The notes beneath the pieces are model-generated. The model did no database searches and was not told the DNA's origin. It saw only the letters and a program-made list of their open reading frames with translations. The position numbers and the translations under genes were made by a program. A DNA stretch of 64,000 nt from Triticum aestivum (taxonomy: Eukaryota; Streptophyta; Magnoliopsida; Poales; Poaceae), in NCBI RefSeq assembly GCF_018294505.1, contig NC_057807.1, positions 183,981,420 to 184,045,419 of the forward strand, given 5' to 3'. How positions within the stretch are numbered: position 1 is the stretch's first letter; each line of letters opens with the position of its first letter. Positions 44,230 through 56,962 of the stretch are shown piece by piece.

Positions 44230-44556
44230 GGTGTTCTAGATCTGTCAGAAAAACAGCTTGAAATGAAAATAGAGGATATTTGCGTGATACGGTGGTCAAA
44301 GCCGTCGGGAGATTATATAATGAATTTTTACTGACCAAAATACGTAACGTGCAAGAAAACGGAGTCTGGGAGGCACACGAGGTGGCCACGAGACAGGGGG
44401 TGCGCCCAGGAAGGGTGGGCGTGCCCTCCACCTTCGTGGAGGTCTCGTGTCCTTCCCGCATTACTTCTTTCTTCCTAAAATTCTTAAATATTCCAAAACG
44501 GAGAAAAATTGCCACTAGAATTGTTTTGGAGTCAGTTTACTTACAATACCACATAC
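44230..44556 (-). other. Spacer between integrase and 3' ORF of element A
   Basis: Non-coding. Contains ggtgcgcccaggaagggtgggcgtgccctccacc at about 44399-44432, a diverged form of the GGCGCGCC motif. The part 44230-44385 matches 24542-24698 of element B. Confidence 0.75.
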
Positions 44557-45217
44557 CTATTCCTTTTCGGAGTCCGAAACGTTCTGGAAAGTGTCCCTTA
44601 TGTATTCCTCCCGGGTTACGGTCTCAATAATATTAGTTTCAACATTGATAGGATTACCTGAGATATAATGTTTGATTCTTTGACTGTTCACCACCCTAGG
44701 ACTTGTACCTTCGAAGTTGTTGATTTTTATGGCACCGAAACGATAGACCTTCTTGATAACGTAAGGACCTTCCCATTTAGAGAGAAGTTTTCCTGCAAAA
44801 AATCTTAAACGAGAGTTGAATAATAACACATAATCACCTACATTAAACTCACGCTTTTGTATCCTTTTGTCATGCTAGTGTTTGACTTTTTCTTTGAATA
44901 GCTTGGCATTCTCATAGGCTTGGGTTCTCCATTCATCAAGTGAGCTAATATCAAACAACCTCTTCTCACCAGCAAGTTTGAAGTCATAGTTGATCTATTT
45001 AATAGCCCAATATGCTTTATGTTCAAGTTCTAGACGTAAGTGACATGCTTTTCCATAAACCATCTTATACGGAGACATACCCATAGGATTTTTATATGCA
45101 GTTCTATAGGCCCATAATGCATCATCAAGTTTTTTGGACCAATTCTTTCAAGATCTACTCACAATCTTTTGCAAAATTAATTTGAGCTCTCTATTGCTCA
45201 ACTCTACTTGACCACTA
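44557..45217 (-). pseudogene. Element A integrase, C-terminal part
   Basis: After a TAG at 45219-45217 the frame continues with SSGQVELSNRELK (catalytic Glu present), then to the C-terminal region FNVGDYVLLFNSRLRFF and GKLLSKWEGPYVIKKV (GPY/F-type motif), ending ...VSDSEKE at 44557. Further stops occur near 44998 and 44877. Confidence 0.85.
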
Positions 45218-45219
45218 GA

Positions 45220-45714
45220 CTACGGGTGATAAGGAGATGCGATTCTATGATTAACATCATACTTAGCGAGCATCTTACGGAAAGCACCATGAATAAAATG
45301 TGAACCACCATCAGTCATAAGATATCTAGGGACTCCAAACCTCGGAATAATAACTTCTTTAAGCATCTTAATAGAAGAGTTATGATCTGCACTACTAGTT
45401 GGAATAGCTTCTACCCACTTAGTAACGTAATCAACAGCAACTAAAAAATGTGTGTAACCATTAGAGGCAGGAAAAGGTCCCATATAATCAAAGCCCCAAA
45501 TGTCAAACGGTTCAATAACAAGAGAATAATTCATAGGCATTTCTTGATGTCTACTAATATTACCAATTCTTTGACATTCATCACAAGATAAGACAAATTT
45601 ACGAGCATCTTTGAAGAGAGTAGGACAATAAAAACCAGATTGCAATACCTTATGTGCAGTTCTATCTCCAGCGTGGTGTCCTCCATATGATTCAGAGTGA
45701 CACCTGCGTAGGAT
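45220..45714 (-). pseudogene. Element A integrase, N-terminal zinc and catalytic region
   Basis: In frame with RNase H after a TAG at 45717-45715. HHCC zinc region (GGHHAGDRTAHKVL ... CDECQRIG), first catalytic Asp in GFDYMGPFP, second in LMTDGGSHF. The frame ends at the TAG that replaces the Gln codon of the family motif SPYHPQ. Integrase would insert the cDNA; here it is split by stops. Confidence 0.9.
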
Positions 45715-46975
45715 CTATTCCTGTTCATGCTCATGTACACAAAGTATAATAACACCATCTACTCCTTCTTTATAAAGGTGTGGGTCATCCCAGAAGTAAT
45801 GTCTTAAATCAAAAAAGAAGTTTTTCTTTTGCTGGTATGTGAAACTAGGTGGTATAAATTTAGCAACAATGCAATTAGCATAATTAGCATACCAAGGAGC
45901 AGTACGAGAAGCATTAATGACCGCTAATTGTTCATCAAGAAAGGTATCATCAATAGGTAGTGGGTCATCAAGAACATTCTCTAACCTAGACAAGTTGTTT
46001 GCAACGGGTTTCTCTGCTCCCTTTCTATCAATAATATACAAATCAAATTCTTGGAGCAAGAGAACCCATCTAATGAGTCTAGGCTTAGCATCTTTCTTTT
46101 CCATAAGATATTTAATAGCAGCATGATCAGTGTGAATAGTAACTTTGGAATCAACAATATAAGGTCTAAACTTATCACATGCAAATACAACTGCTAAGGA
46201 CTCTTTTTCAGTAGTAGCATAATTTCTCTCGGCAGTATCAAGAGTTTTACTAGCATACTGGATAACATTCAATTTCTTAACTACTCTTTGCCCTAGAATA
46301 GCACCTACAGCATAATCACTAGCATCACACATAATTTCAAAGGGTAAATTCCAATCAGGTGGCTGAACAATAGGTGCAGTTATGAAAGCTTTCTTAAGTA
46401 TTTCAAATGCTTCTACACAATCATCATCAAAGACAAAAGGAATATCTTTTTGCAATAAATTATTCAGAGGCCTAGAGATTTTAGAAAAGTCCTTAATGAA
46501 CGTCCTATAAAAACTGGCATGACCAAGGAAACTTCTTATACCTTTTATGTCCTTGGGACATGGCATCTTTTCAATAGCATCAACTTTAGCTTTATCAACT
46601 TCAATACCTCTCTCGGAAATCTTATGCCCCAGGACAATGCCTTCATTAACCATAAAGTGGCACTTTTCCCAATTCAGTACGAGACTAGTGTCTTCACATC
46701 GCTGCAAAACTCGATCAAGGTTGCTCAAGCAATCATCAAAAGAGGATCCATAAACGGAGAAATCGTCCATGAATACCTCACAAATCTTTTCACAAAAGTC
46801 AGAGAATATAGCCATCATGCATCTTTGAAAGGTAGCAGGTGCATTACATAAACCAAAAGGCATACGTCTATAAGCAAAAGTACCGAAAGGGCAAGTAAAA
46901 GTAGTTTTTGATTGATCTTCCGCTGACGTAGGTATTTGAGAGAAACCAGAATAACCATCTAGAAAGCAAAATGTG
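45715..46975 (-). pseudogene. Element A reverse transcriptase (main part) and RNase H
   Basis: Frame from about 46975 ([13 protein letters not shown]) through [16 protein letters not shown], the catalytic box FMDD ([13 protein letters not shown]), [16 protein letters not shown], then RNase H with [14 protein letters not shown] and [10 protein letters not shown], ending at TAG 45717-45715. These motifs are typical of the Athila lineage. A frameshift at about 46970 separates it from the RT N-terminus. Confidence 0.92.
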
Positions 46976-47846
46976 TGTTTTTGGATAGTCTTTCTAGCAT
47001 TTGATCAATAAAAGGTAAATGGTAATGTTCTTTCTTAGTAGCCTTATTTAATTTACGGAAATCAACTACCATCATATAACCTGTAAGAATTCTTTGCGGG
47101 ATCAATTCATCTTTATCATTAGGAACGACAGTAATACCTCCCTTTTTAGGAACGCAATGGACAGGACTTACCCAATCACTATCAGCAACGGGATAAATTA
47201 TACCTGCCTCAAGGAGCTTTAGTATCTCCTTTCTTACCACTTCTTTCATCTTGGGATTCGATCGTCGTTGAGGATCCCTAACTAGTTTGGCATCTTTTTC
47301 CACATTTATTTTGTGTTGGCATAGAGTGGGACTAATGCCTTTAAGATCATCCAGAGTATGTCCAATAGCAGCACGGTGCTTCTTTAGAGTTTTCAATAAT
47401 CTTTCTTCTTCTTGCTCTGAAAGGATAGCACTAATAATAACATGATATATTCTCTTTTCATCAAGATAAGCATACTTAAGGTTATCTGGCAATGGTTTGA
47501 GATCAAACACGAGATCACCCTTGGGTGGAGGGGGATCCCCTAGGATTTCAACAGGTAAGTTGTGTTTCAGAATAGGACCCTGTTGAAGGAACACTTCATC
47601 TATTTCCCTTCTTTCATTCATAAACATATCATCTTCATGGTCTAGCAAATATTGTTCTAACGGATCAGTAGGAGGCACGGCAATAGAAGCAAGACCAATG
47701 ATCTCATCCTTACTAGGTGATTCTTTATCACGGGGTTGTCTACGGAATTTAGCAAAATTAAAATCATGAGACATATCCCCTAAGCCAGTTGCAACAACAT
47801 CCTTTTTGCAATTAATCCTAGCATTAACAGTATTCAAGAAGGGTCT
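46959..47846 (-). pseudogene. Element A protease end and reverse transcriptase N-terminus
   Basis: Starts at the Sukkula-like LTR border with FLNTVNARINCKK (end of protease), then a linker (DPLEQYLLDHEDDMF), and RT motifs EAGIIYPVADSDWVSPVHCVPKKGG and [29 protein letters not shown] one-base shift after NTHF breaks the frame at about 46970. The reading would continue from 61067 if the inserted LTR were absent. Confidence 0.9.
47842..47846. repeat. Left TSD of the Sukkula-like LTR (ggtct)
   Basis: Repeated exactly at 61062-61066. The insertion lies within the GRP-FLNT protease motif. Confidence 0.95.
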
Positions 47847-49918
47847 TGTCACGCCCAATATGCGACCCTATCCAAAAGGAACTCGAAGGTCCCACCAAGG
47901 ATAGACCCGCATATTGGAACACTTTTGCAAGGTGGTTATCATTACATCAACATTACATAAATAGATGGGGATACATACATAAGGCAAACAATGCCACACG
48001 AATACAACATCATCATACATAAGAGCACCATCCGACTATGGATGAAACACAAACAGAAACTCAAACGACATCCACCCTGCTAGCCCAGGTTGCCGACCTG
48101 GAACCTATCCCCTGATCGAAGAAGAAGCAGAAGAAGAACTCCAAAACAAGCAAACATCGCTCTCGCGTCATGATCATCGCATAACCTGTACCTGCAACTG
48201 TTGTTGTAGTAATCTGTGAGCCACGAGGACTCAGCAATCCCATTACCATGGGTATCAAGACTAGCAAAGCTTAATAGGAAAGGAAGCGGTAAAGTGGTGA
48301 GGTTGCAGCAGCGACTAAGCAAGATATGGTGGCTACCATACGCAAATGAGAGTGAGAAGAGAAACAAAGGAACGGTCGTGAAGCTAGCAATGATCAAGAG
48401 GTGATCCTGAACTCCTACTTACGTCAAACATAACCCAGAAACCGTGTTCACTTCCCGGACTCCACCGAGAAGAGACCATCACGGCTACACACGCGGTTGA
48501 TGCGTTTTAATTCGGATCTGGTGTCAAGTTATCTACAACCGGACATTAACAAATTCCCATCTGCCACATAACCACGGGCACGGCTCTCGAAAGTTTATAC
48601 CCTGCAGGGGTGTCCCAACTTAGCCCATGATAAGCTCTCGCGATCAACGAAGGATATACCTTGTCCCAGGAAGACCCGATTAGTCTCGGAATCCCGGTTT
48701 ACAAGACATTTTGACGATGGTAAAACAAGACCAGCAAAGCCGCCCGATGCGCCGACAATCCCGATAGGAGCTGCACATATCTCATTCTCAGGGCAACACC
48801 GGATAGGTCAGCCTACGAGTAAAACCAGCCCTCGAGTTGCCCCGAGGTGGCCCCACAGTCTGCCCGGTTCGGACTAGGCTAAAATAAAGATGACCCTTGG
48901 GTTAATTACTCCCAAGGGAAAGGTAGGTGGTGGTGAGGCAAATGGTAAAACCAAGGTTGGGCCTTGCTGGAGGAGTTTTATTCAAAGCAAACTGTCAAGG
49001 GGGTCCCATAAATCACCCGACCGCGTAAGGAACGCAAAATCCGGGAACATAACACCGGTATGACGGAAACTAAGGCGGCAAGAGTGGAACAAAACACCAG
49101 GCATAAGGCCGAGCCTTCCACCCTTTACCAAATATATAGATGCATTAATAATATAAGAGATATTGTGATATCCCAACATAATCCTGTCCACCATGGAGCA
49201 ATCTTCAACTTCACCTGCAGCTAGCAACGCTATAAGAGGGGCTGAGCAAAGCGGTAACATATCCAAACAAAGGTTCGCTAGGAAGGGTGTCAAAGGTTAG
49301 AGGTTCATGGCAATTTGGGAGGCTTGAAGAGAAAATGATAGGTAACGCAGCATAGAGATAGAACGAAGCAACTAGCATAGCAATGATAGTAGTGAGATCC
49401 AAGGTGACGGTCATCTTGACTGAAATCCCGCTAGGAAGAAGAACGAGTCCATGAAAAAGATGAAGCCACGAAGAGGAACCAAGCGTAGACGAATGAATCC
49501 TCACGATCACAACGAAACGGGAACTATCGAGAAGAAGCACACAACATGGTAAACACACCACACATGGACATGACATGATGCACAAACAAGCATGATGCAT
49601 GACAAAGCTAGAAGAGGCTACTCATGGCAAGAGCTGATGCAAACAAGAACAACACATCAAGGCAAGTTTAAATGAGGCTGGGAACAACATATAACAATTC
49701 CGGTAAGTCCTCATATGCAAATTTCGAAATTGGTCCAGATCTAAATAAACCTTATGTTCAAGTTGTTAAACAACAAGTTAAGATGCACCAAGATGATCTA
49801 CACGAGATTCTAGTCAAGTTACATATAAAGTTCATTTAGTTCGGAGCTACGGTCTAGAAGATATGAGCAAAACAAGTTAAGCATGGCATTGATGCAAAAT
49901 GCATACAAACATCAAGCA
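47847..49918 (-). repeat. Sukkula-like LTR, 3' half
   Basis: About 2.07 kb with no coding region; frames such as 49211-49600 and 48080-48397 lack any family features. Contains short inverted segments and a purine-rich stretch near 48120-48140 (gaagaagaagcagaagaag). Confidence 0.7.
49914..49918. repeat. Left TSD of Copia 2 (aagca)
   Basis: Exact match to 58697-58701. Confidence 0.95.
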
Positions 49919-51653
49919 CGTTGGGGAACTTTGCAGAAAATTAAAATTTTTCCTAAGGTTTCACCAAGATCCATCTATGAGTTCATCTAAGCAACGAGTC
50001 AAGGGAGTGAGTTTGCATCTACATACCACTTGTAGATCGAGTGCGGAAGCGTTCAAGGGGATGGTGATGATGGAGTCGTACTCGCCGTGATTCGGATCAC
50101 CGATGACCAAGTGCTGAATGGACATCACCTCCGCATTCAACACACGTACGGGACGGATGATGTCTCCTCCGTCTTGATCCAGCAAGGAGGAAGGAGAGGT
50201 TGAGGAAGGCAGCTCCAACGAAAGCACGACGGCGTGGTGTAGTTGGTGCAGCAGTACTCCGACAAGGCTTCGCCAAGCACATACGGAGGAGGAGAGGTGT
50301 TGGGGAGGGGAGGGGCTGCACCTTGAGTTGTGTCCAGCAGCCCTCCCCTCACCCCTCTATTTATAGGGGAAGGGGCAAGGGGGGCCGACCCCTCTAGATG
50401 GGATCTAGAGGGGGGGCGGCGGCCAGGGAGGGGAGGCTTGCCCCCCAAGCAAGGGGGGCGCCCCCCTTAGGGTTTCCCCCCCCAACCCTAGGCGCATGGG
50501 CCCAAGGTGGGGGGCGCGCCCAGCCCTCCAGGGGCTGGCTCCCTACCCCTTGCAGCCCATGTGGCCCTCCAAGAGGGGTGGCCCCTCCCGGTGGACCCCC
50601 GGAACCCCTCCGGTGGCCCCGGTACAATACCCATAGGACCCCGAATTCTTCTGGTGTCCGTATGACAACTTCCCATATATAAAACTTCACCTCCTGACCA
50701 TTCCGGAACTCCTCGTGACGTACGGGGTCTCATCCAGGACTCCGAACAACTTTCGGTAATCACATACAAGTCTTCCTAATAACCCTAGCGTCATTGAACC
50801 TTAAGTGTGTAGACCCTACGGGTTCGGGAGACATGCAGACATGACCGAGACTCTCCGGTCAATAACCAACAGCGGGATCTGGATACCCATGTTGGCTCCC
50901 ACATGCTCCTCGATGATGTCATCGGATGAACCACGATGTTGAGGATTCGATCAAACCCCGTATACAATTCCCTTTGTCAATCGGTACGTTACTTGCCCGA
51001 GACCCGATCGTCGGTATCCCAATACCTTGTTCAGTCTCGTTACCGGCAAGTCACTCTACTCGTACCGTAACGCATGATCCCGTGATCAACCCCTTGGTCT
51101 CTTTGAGCTCATTATGATGATGCATTACCGAGTGGGCCCAGATATACCTCTCCGTCATACGGAGTGACAAATCCCAGTCTCGATCCGTGTCAACCCAACA
51201 GACACTTTCGGAGATACCTGTAGTGCACCTTTATAATCACCCAGTTACGTTGTGACGTTTGATACACCCAAAGCACTCCTACGGTATCCGGGAGTTACAC
51301 GATCTCATGGTCGAAGGAAGAGATACTTGACATTGGAAAAGCTCTAGCAAACGAACTACACGATCTTTGTGCTATGCTTAGGATTGGGTCTTGTCCATCA
51401 CATCATTCTCCTAATGATGTGATCCCGTTATCAACAACATCCAATGTCCATAGCCAGGAAATCATGACTATCTGTTGATCACAACGAGCTAGTCAACTAG
51501 AGGCTCACTAGGGACATATTGTGGTCTATGTATTCACACGTGTATTACGATTTCCGGTTAATACAGTTATAGCATGAATAAAAGACTATTATCATGAACA
51601 AAGAAATATAATAATAACACTTTTATTATTGCCTCTAGGGCATATTTCCAACA
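49919..51653 (-). repeat. Copia 2 3' LTR
   Basis: Begins cgttggggaac (terminal T-to-C) and ends catatttccaaca. The TATA box reads CTATAAATAG on the minus strand (50366-50357). Includes a G/C-rich segment (50380-50620), on which several Pro/Gly-rich frames are artefacts. Confidence 0.93.
50357..50366 (-). promoter_or_regulatory. TATA box in Copia 2 3' LTR
   Basis: CTATAAATAG on the minus strand; an identical copy lies at 57401-57410 in the 5' LTR. Confidence 0.7.
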
Positions 51654-51685
51654 GTCTCCCACTTGCACCAGAGTCAATAATCTAG

Positions 51686-53446
51686 TTACATTGTGATGAA
51701 TCGAACACCCATAGAGTCCTGGTGTTGATCATGTTTTGCTCGCGAGAGAGGTTTAGTCAACGGATCTGCGACATTCAGATCCGTATGTACTTTGCAAATT
51801 TCTATGTCTCCATCTTGAACATTTTCACGGATGGAGTTGAAACGACGCTTGATGTGCCTGGTCTTCTTGTGAAATATGGGCTCCTTCGCAAGGGCAGTAG
51901 CTCCAGTATTGTCACAGAAAAGTTTAATCGGCCCCGACGCATTGGGTATGACTCCTAGGTCGGTGATGAACTCCTTCACCCAAATAGCTTCATGCGCTGC
52001 CTCCGAGGCTGCCATGTACTCCGCTTCACATGTAGATCCCGCCACGACGCTCTCCTTGCAGCTGCACCAGCTTACTGCTCCACCATTCAACATATACACG
52101 TATCCGGTTTGTGACTTAGAGTCATCCAGATCTGTGTCGAAGCTAGCTTCGACGTAACCCTTTGCAATGAGCTCTTCGTCACCTCCATAAACGAGAAACA
52201 TGTCCTTTGTCCTTTTCAGGTACTTCAGGATATTCTTGACCGCTGTCCAGTGTTCCTTGCCGGGATTGCTTTGGTACCTTCCTACCAAACTTACGACAAG
52301 GTTTACATCAGGTCTGGTACACAGCATGGCATACATAATAGATCCTATGGCTGAGGCATAGGGGATGACACTCATCTCTTCTTTATCTTTTGTCGTGGTC
52401 GGGCATTGAGCCGAGCTCAATCTCACACCTTGTAACACAGGCAAGAACCCCTTCTTGGACTGATCCATTTTGAACTTCTTCAAAATCTTATCAAGGTATG
52501 TGCTTTGTGAAAGACCTATGAGGCGTCTTGATCTATCCCTATAGATCTTGATGCCTAATATATAAGCAGCTTCTCCAAGGTCCTTCATTGAAAAACACTT
52601 ATTCAAGTAGGCCTTAATGTTGTCCAAAAGTTCTATATCATTTCCCATCAAGAGTATGTCATCTACATATAATATGAGAAATGCTACAGAGCTCCCACTC
52701 ACTTTCTTGTAAACGCAGGCTTCTCCATAAGTCTGCATAAACCCAAACGCTTTGATCATCTCATCAAAGCGAATATTCCAACTCCGAGATGCTTGCACCA
52801 GCCCAAAAATGGATCGCTGGAGCTTGCATACTTTGTTAGCGTTCTTAGGATCGACAAAACCTTCCGGCTGCATCATATACAGTTCTTCCTTAAGATGCCC
52901 GTTAAGGAATGCTGTTTTGACGTCCATTTGCCATATCTCATAATCATAGTATGCGGCAATCGCTAACATGATTCGGCCGGACTTCAGCTTCGCTACGGGA
53001 GAGAATGTCTTGTCGTAGTCAATCCCTTGAACTTGTCGATAACCCTTAGCGACAAGTCGATCTTTATAGACGGTAATGTTACCATCCGCGTCCGTCTTCT
53101 TCTTAAAGATCCATTTGTTTTCTATCGCTCGCCGATCATCGGGCAAGTCTGTCAAAGTCCACACTTTGTTTTCATACATGGATTCTATCTTGGATTTCAT
53201 GGCTTCAAGCCATTTGTTGGAATCTGGGCCCGCCATCGCTTCTTCATAGTTCGAAGGTTCACCGTTGTCTAACAACATGATTTCCAGGACGGGGTTGCCA
53301 TACCACTCTGGTGCGGAACATGTCCTTGTGGACCTACGAAGTTCAGTAGCAACTTGATCCGAAGTACCTTGATCATCATCATTATTTTCCTCTTCAGTAG
53401 GTGTAGGCATCACAGGAACATTTTCCTGAGCTGCACTACTATCCAT
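51686..53446 (-). pseudogene. Copia 2 integrase end, reverse transcriptase and RNase H
   Basis: A 586-codon open frame. It starts in the integrase-RT linker (SSAAQENVPVMPTP, then RRSTRTCSAPEWYG), followed by RT with WIFKKKTDADGNITVYKDRL, MDVKTAFLNG, RSIFGLVQASRSWN and YVDDILLMGND (YVDD). RNase H follows with SFDTDLDDSKSQTGYVY, STCEAEYMAASEA and DNTGATALAKE. It ends ...GVRFITM near the polypurine tract. All catalytic positions I can see are present. It is offset by one frameshift from the gag-integrase frame, so it is not translatable as a polyprotein in this copy unless frameshifting occurs. Confidence 0.92.
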
Positions 53447-55665
53447 TCAAGAGGTAGTACTTCATCGAGTTCTACTTTCCTCCCACTTACTTCTTTCGAG
53501 AGAAACTCTTTTTCCAGAAAGCATTCGTTCTTGGCAACAAAGATCTTGCCCTCGGATCTTAAGTAGAAGGTATACCCAACGGTTTCCTTAGGGTATCCTA
53601 TGAAGACGCATTTTTCCGACTTGGGTCCGAGCTTTTCAGGTTGAAGTTTCTTGACATAAGCATCGCATCCCCAAACTTTTAGAAACGACAGCTTAGGTTT
53701 CTTCCCAAACCATAATTCATACGATGTCGTCTCAACGGATTTAGACGGTGGCCTATTTAAAGTGAATGTAGCTGTCTCTAGAGCGTATCCCCAAAATAAT
53801 AGTGGTAAATCGGTAAGAGACATCATAGACCGCACCATATCCAATAGAGTGCGATTACGACGTTCGGACACACCGTTACGCTGAGGTGTTCCAGGCGGCG
53901 TTAGTTGTGAAACGATTCCACATTTCCTTAAGTGTGTACCAAATTCGTGACTTAAGTATTCTCCTCCACGATCTGATCGTAGGAATTTTATCTTTCGGTC
54001 ACGTTGATTCTCTACCTCATTCTGAAATTCCTTGAACTTTTCAAAGGTCTCAGACTTGTGTTTCATTAAGTAGACAAACCCATATCTACTCAAGTCATCT
54101 GTGAGAGTGAGAACATAATGATATCCTCTGCGAGCCTCAACGCTCATTGGACCGCACACATCGGTATGTATGATTTCCAACAAGTTGGTTGCTCGCTCCA
54201 TTGTTCCGGAGAACGGAGTCTTGGTCATCTTGCCCATGAGGCATGGTTCGCATGTGCAAAATGATTCATAATCGAGAGACTCCAAAAGTCCATCAGCATG
54301 GAGCTTCTTCATGCGCTTGACACCAATGTGACCAAGGCGGCAGTGCCACAAGTATGTGGGACTATCGTTATCAACTTTACATCTTTTGGTACTCACGCTA
54401 TGAATATGTGTAACACTACGCTCGAGATTCATTAAGAATAAACCATTGACCATCGGAGCATGACCATAAAACATATCTCTCATATAAATATAACAACCAT
54501 TATTCTCGGATTTAAATGAGTAGCCATCTCGTATCAAACGAGATCCAGATACAATGTTCATGCTCAAACTTGGCACGAAATAACAATTATTAAGGTTCAA
54601 AATTAATCCTGTAGGTAAATGTAGAGGTAGAGTGCCGACGGCGATCACATCGACTCTGGAACCATTCCCGACGCGCATCGTCACCTCGTCCTTCGCCAGT
54701 CTCCGCTTATTCCGCAGCTCCTGCTGTGAGTTACAAATATGAGCAACGGCACCGGTATCAAATACCCAGGAGTTACTACGAGTACTGGTAATGTACACAT
54801 CAATTACATGTATATCAAATATACCTTTGGTGTTGCCGGCCTTCTTATCCGCTAAGTATTTCGGGCAGTTCCGCTTCCAGTGACCCTTCCCCTTGCAATA
54901 AAAGCACTCAGTCTCAGGCTTGGGTCCATTCTTTGACTTCTTCCTGGTAACAGGCTTACCGGGCGCGGCAACCTCCTTGCCGTCCTTCTTGAAGTTCTTC
55001 TTGCCCTTGCCCTTCTTGAACTTAGTGGTCTTATTGACCATCAACACTTGATGTTCTTTCATGATTTCAGCCTCTGCTGACTTCAGCATAGAAAATACTT
55101 CAGGAATGGTCTTTTCCACCCCCTGCATATTGTAGTTCATCACAAAGCTCTTGTAGCTTGGTGGGAGCGACTGAAGGATTCTGTCAATGACCGCCTCATC
55201 AGGGAGGTTAATATTCAGCTGGGTCATACGGTTGTGCAACCCAGACATCTTGAGTATGTGCTCACTGACAGAACTATTTTCCTCCATCTTACAACTATAG
55301 AACTTGTCGGAGACGTCATATCTCTCGACCCGGGCGTGAGCTTGAAAAACTAGTTTCAGCTCCTCGAACATCTCATATGCTCCGTGATGCTCAAAACGCT
55401 TTTGGAGCCCCGGTTCTAAGCTGTAAAGCATGCCGCACTGAATGAGGGAGTAATCATCAGAACGTGTTTGCCAAACATTCATAACATCTTGGTTCTGTGG
55501 GAAGGGTGCTTCACCTAGCGGTTCATCTAGGACATACGCTTTCTTGGCTGCAATGAGGATGATCCTCAGGTTCTGGACCCAGTCCGTATAGTTGCTGCCA
55601 TCATCTTTCAGCTTGGTTTTCTCTAGGAACGCGTTGAAGTTCATGTTGACATGAGCGTTGGCCAT
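53410..55665 (-). pseudogene. Copia 2 gag, protease and integrase
   Basis: Start chosen at 55665 (MANAHVNMNF), matching the start of Copia 1; an upstream Met at 55689 is in the leader. Counted from 55665: gag to about residue 250, CCHC knuckle CFYCKGKGHWKRNC (254-267), protease FDTGAVA (DTGA 303-306), integrase zinc residues in WHCRLGHIG and CTCEPC, catalytic Asp (IHTDVCGP, 502), Asp (RSDRGGEY, 565) and Glu (GVSERRNRT, 601), then the C-terminal domain. The frame leaves the homologous path after KVELDEVLPLE and ends at 53410. Fused polyprotein normally; here separated from RT by the frameshift. Confidence 0.93.
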
Positions 55666-56949
55666 TTGATCTACAAGACATATTTGCACAGGTTTTTAGA
55701 CTAAGTTCATGATAATTAAGTTCATCCAATCAAATTATTATAATGAACTCCCACTCAGATTTGACATCCCTCTAGTCATCTAAGTGATACACGATCCGAG
55801 TCGACTAGGCCGTGTCCGATCATCACGTGAGACGGACTAGTCATCGTCGGTGAACATTCTCATGTTGATCGTATCTTCCATACGACTCGTGTTCGACCTT
55901 TCGGTCTCCGTGTTCCGAGGCCATGTCTGTACATGCTAGGCTCGTCAAGTTAACCCAAGTGTATTTCATGTGTAAATCTGTCTTACACCCGTTGTATGTG
56001 AACGTAAGGATCTATCACACCCGATCATCACGTGGTGCTTCGAAGCGACGAACTTTAGCAATGGTGCACAGTTAGGGGAGAACACTTCTTGAAATTGTGT
56101 AAGGGATCATCTTATTTACTACCGTCGTTCTAAGTAAACAAGATGCATAAACATAATAAACATCACATGCAATTATATAGTAGTGACATGATATGGCCAA
56201 TATCATATAGCTTCATTGATCTCCATCTTCGGGGCTCCATGATCATCTTGTCACCGGCATGACACCATGATCTCCATCATCATGATCTCCATCATCGTGT
56301 CTTCATGAAGTTGTCACGCCAACGACTACTTCTACTTCTATGGCTAACGCGTTTAGCAATAAAGTAAAGTAAGTTACATGGCGTTCTTCAATGACACGCA
56401 GGTCATACAAAAATAAAGACAACTCCTATGGCTCCTGCCGGTTGTAATACTCATCGACATGCAAGTAGTGATTCCTATTACAAGAACATGATCTCATACA
56501 TCACAATATGTCATTCATCATTCATCACAACTTCTGGCCATATCACATCACATGACAATTGCTGCAAAAACAAGTTAGACGTCCTCTAATTGTTGTTGCA
56601 TCTTTTACGTGGCTGCAATTGGGTTCTAGCAAGAATGTTTTCTTACCTATGAATAACCACAATGTGATTTTGTCAACTTCTATTTACCCTTCATAAGGAC
56701 CCTTTTCATCGAATCCGCTCCAACTAAAGTGGGAGAGACAGACACCCGCCAGCCACCTTATGCAACTAGTGCATGTCAGTCGGTGGAACCGGTCTCACGT
56801 AAGCGTACGTGTAAGGTTGGTCCCAGCTGCTTCATCCCACAATACCGTTGAAGCAAGATAAGACTAGTAGCGGCAAGCAAGTTGACAAGATCTACGCCCA
56901 CAACAAAATTGTGTTCTACTCGTGCAAAGAGAACTACGCATAGACCTAG
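55666..56949 (-). other. Copia 2 5' leader, non-coding
   Basis: Parallel to the Copia 1 leader. No ORF is conserved between the two elements here. Confidence 0.8.
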
Positions 56950-56962
56950 CTCATGATGCCAC
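56949..56962 (-). promoter_or_regulatory. Copia 2 primer-binding site, degenerate
   Basis: The minus strand reads TGGCATCATGAGC next to the 5' LTR, where Copia 1 has TGGTATCAGAGCC. Substitutions and an inserted T would weaken pairing to tRNA-iMet. Confidence 0.7.

Noticed and set aside
49211..49600. 129-codon Cys/Leu-rich minus-strand frame
   Set aside because: Lies in the solo LTR, lacks motifs, and is overlapped by other frames; no support for a gene.
50137..50769. Pro/Gly-rich frames in Copia 2 LTR (also 57181-57812)
   Set aside because: Non-coding LTR sequence; frames are paired between LTRs but open on both strands.
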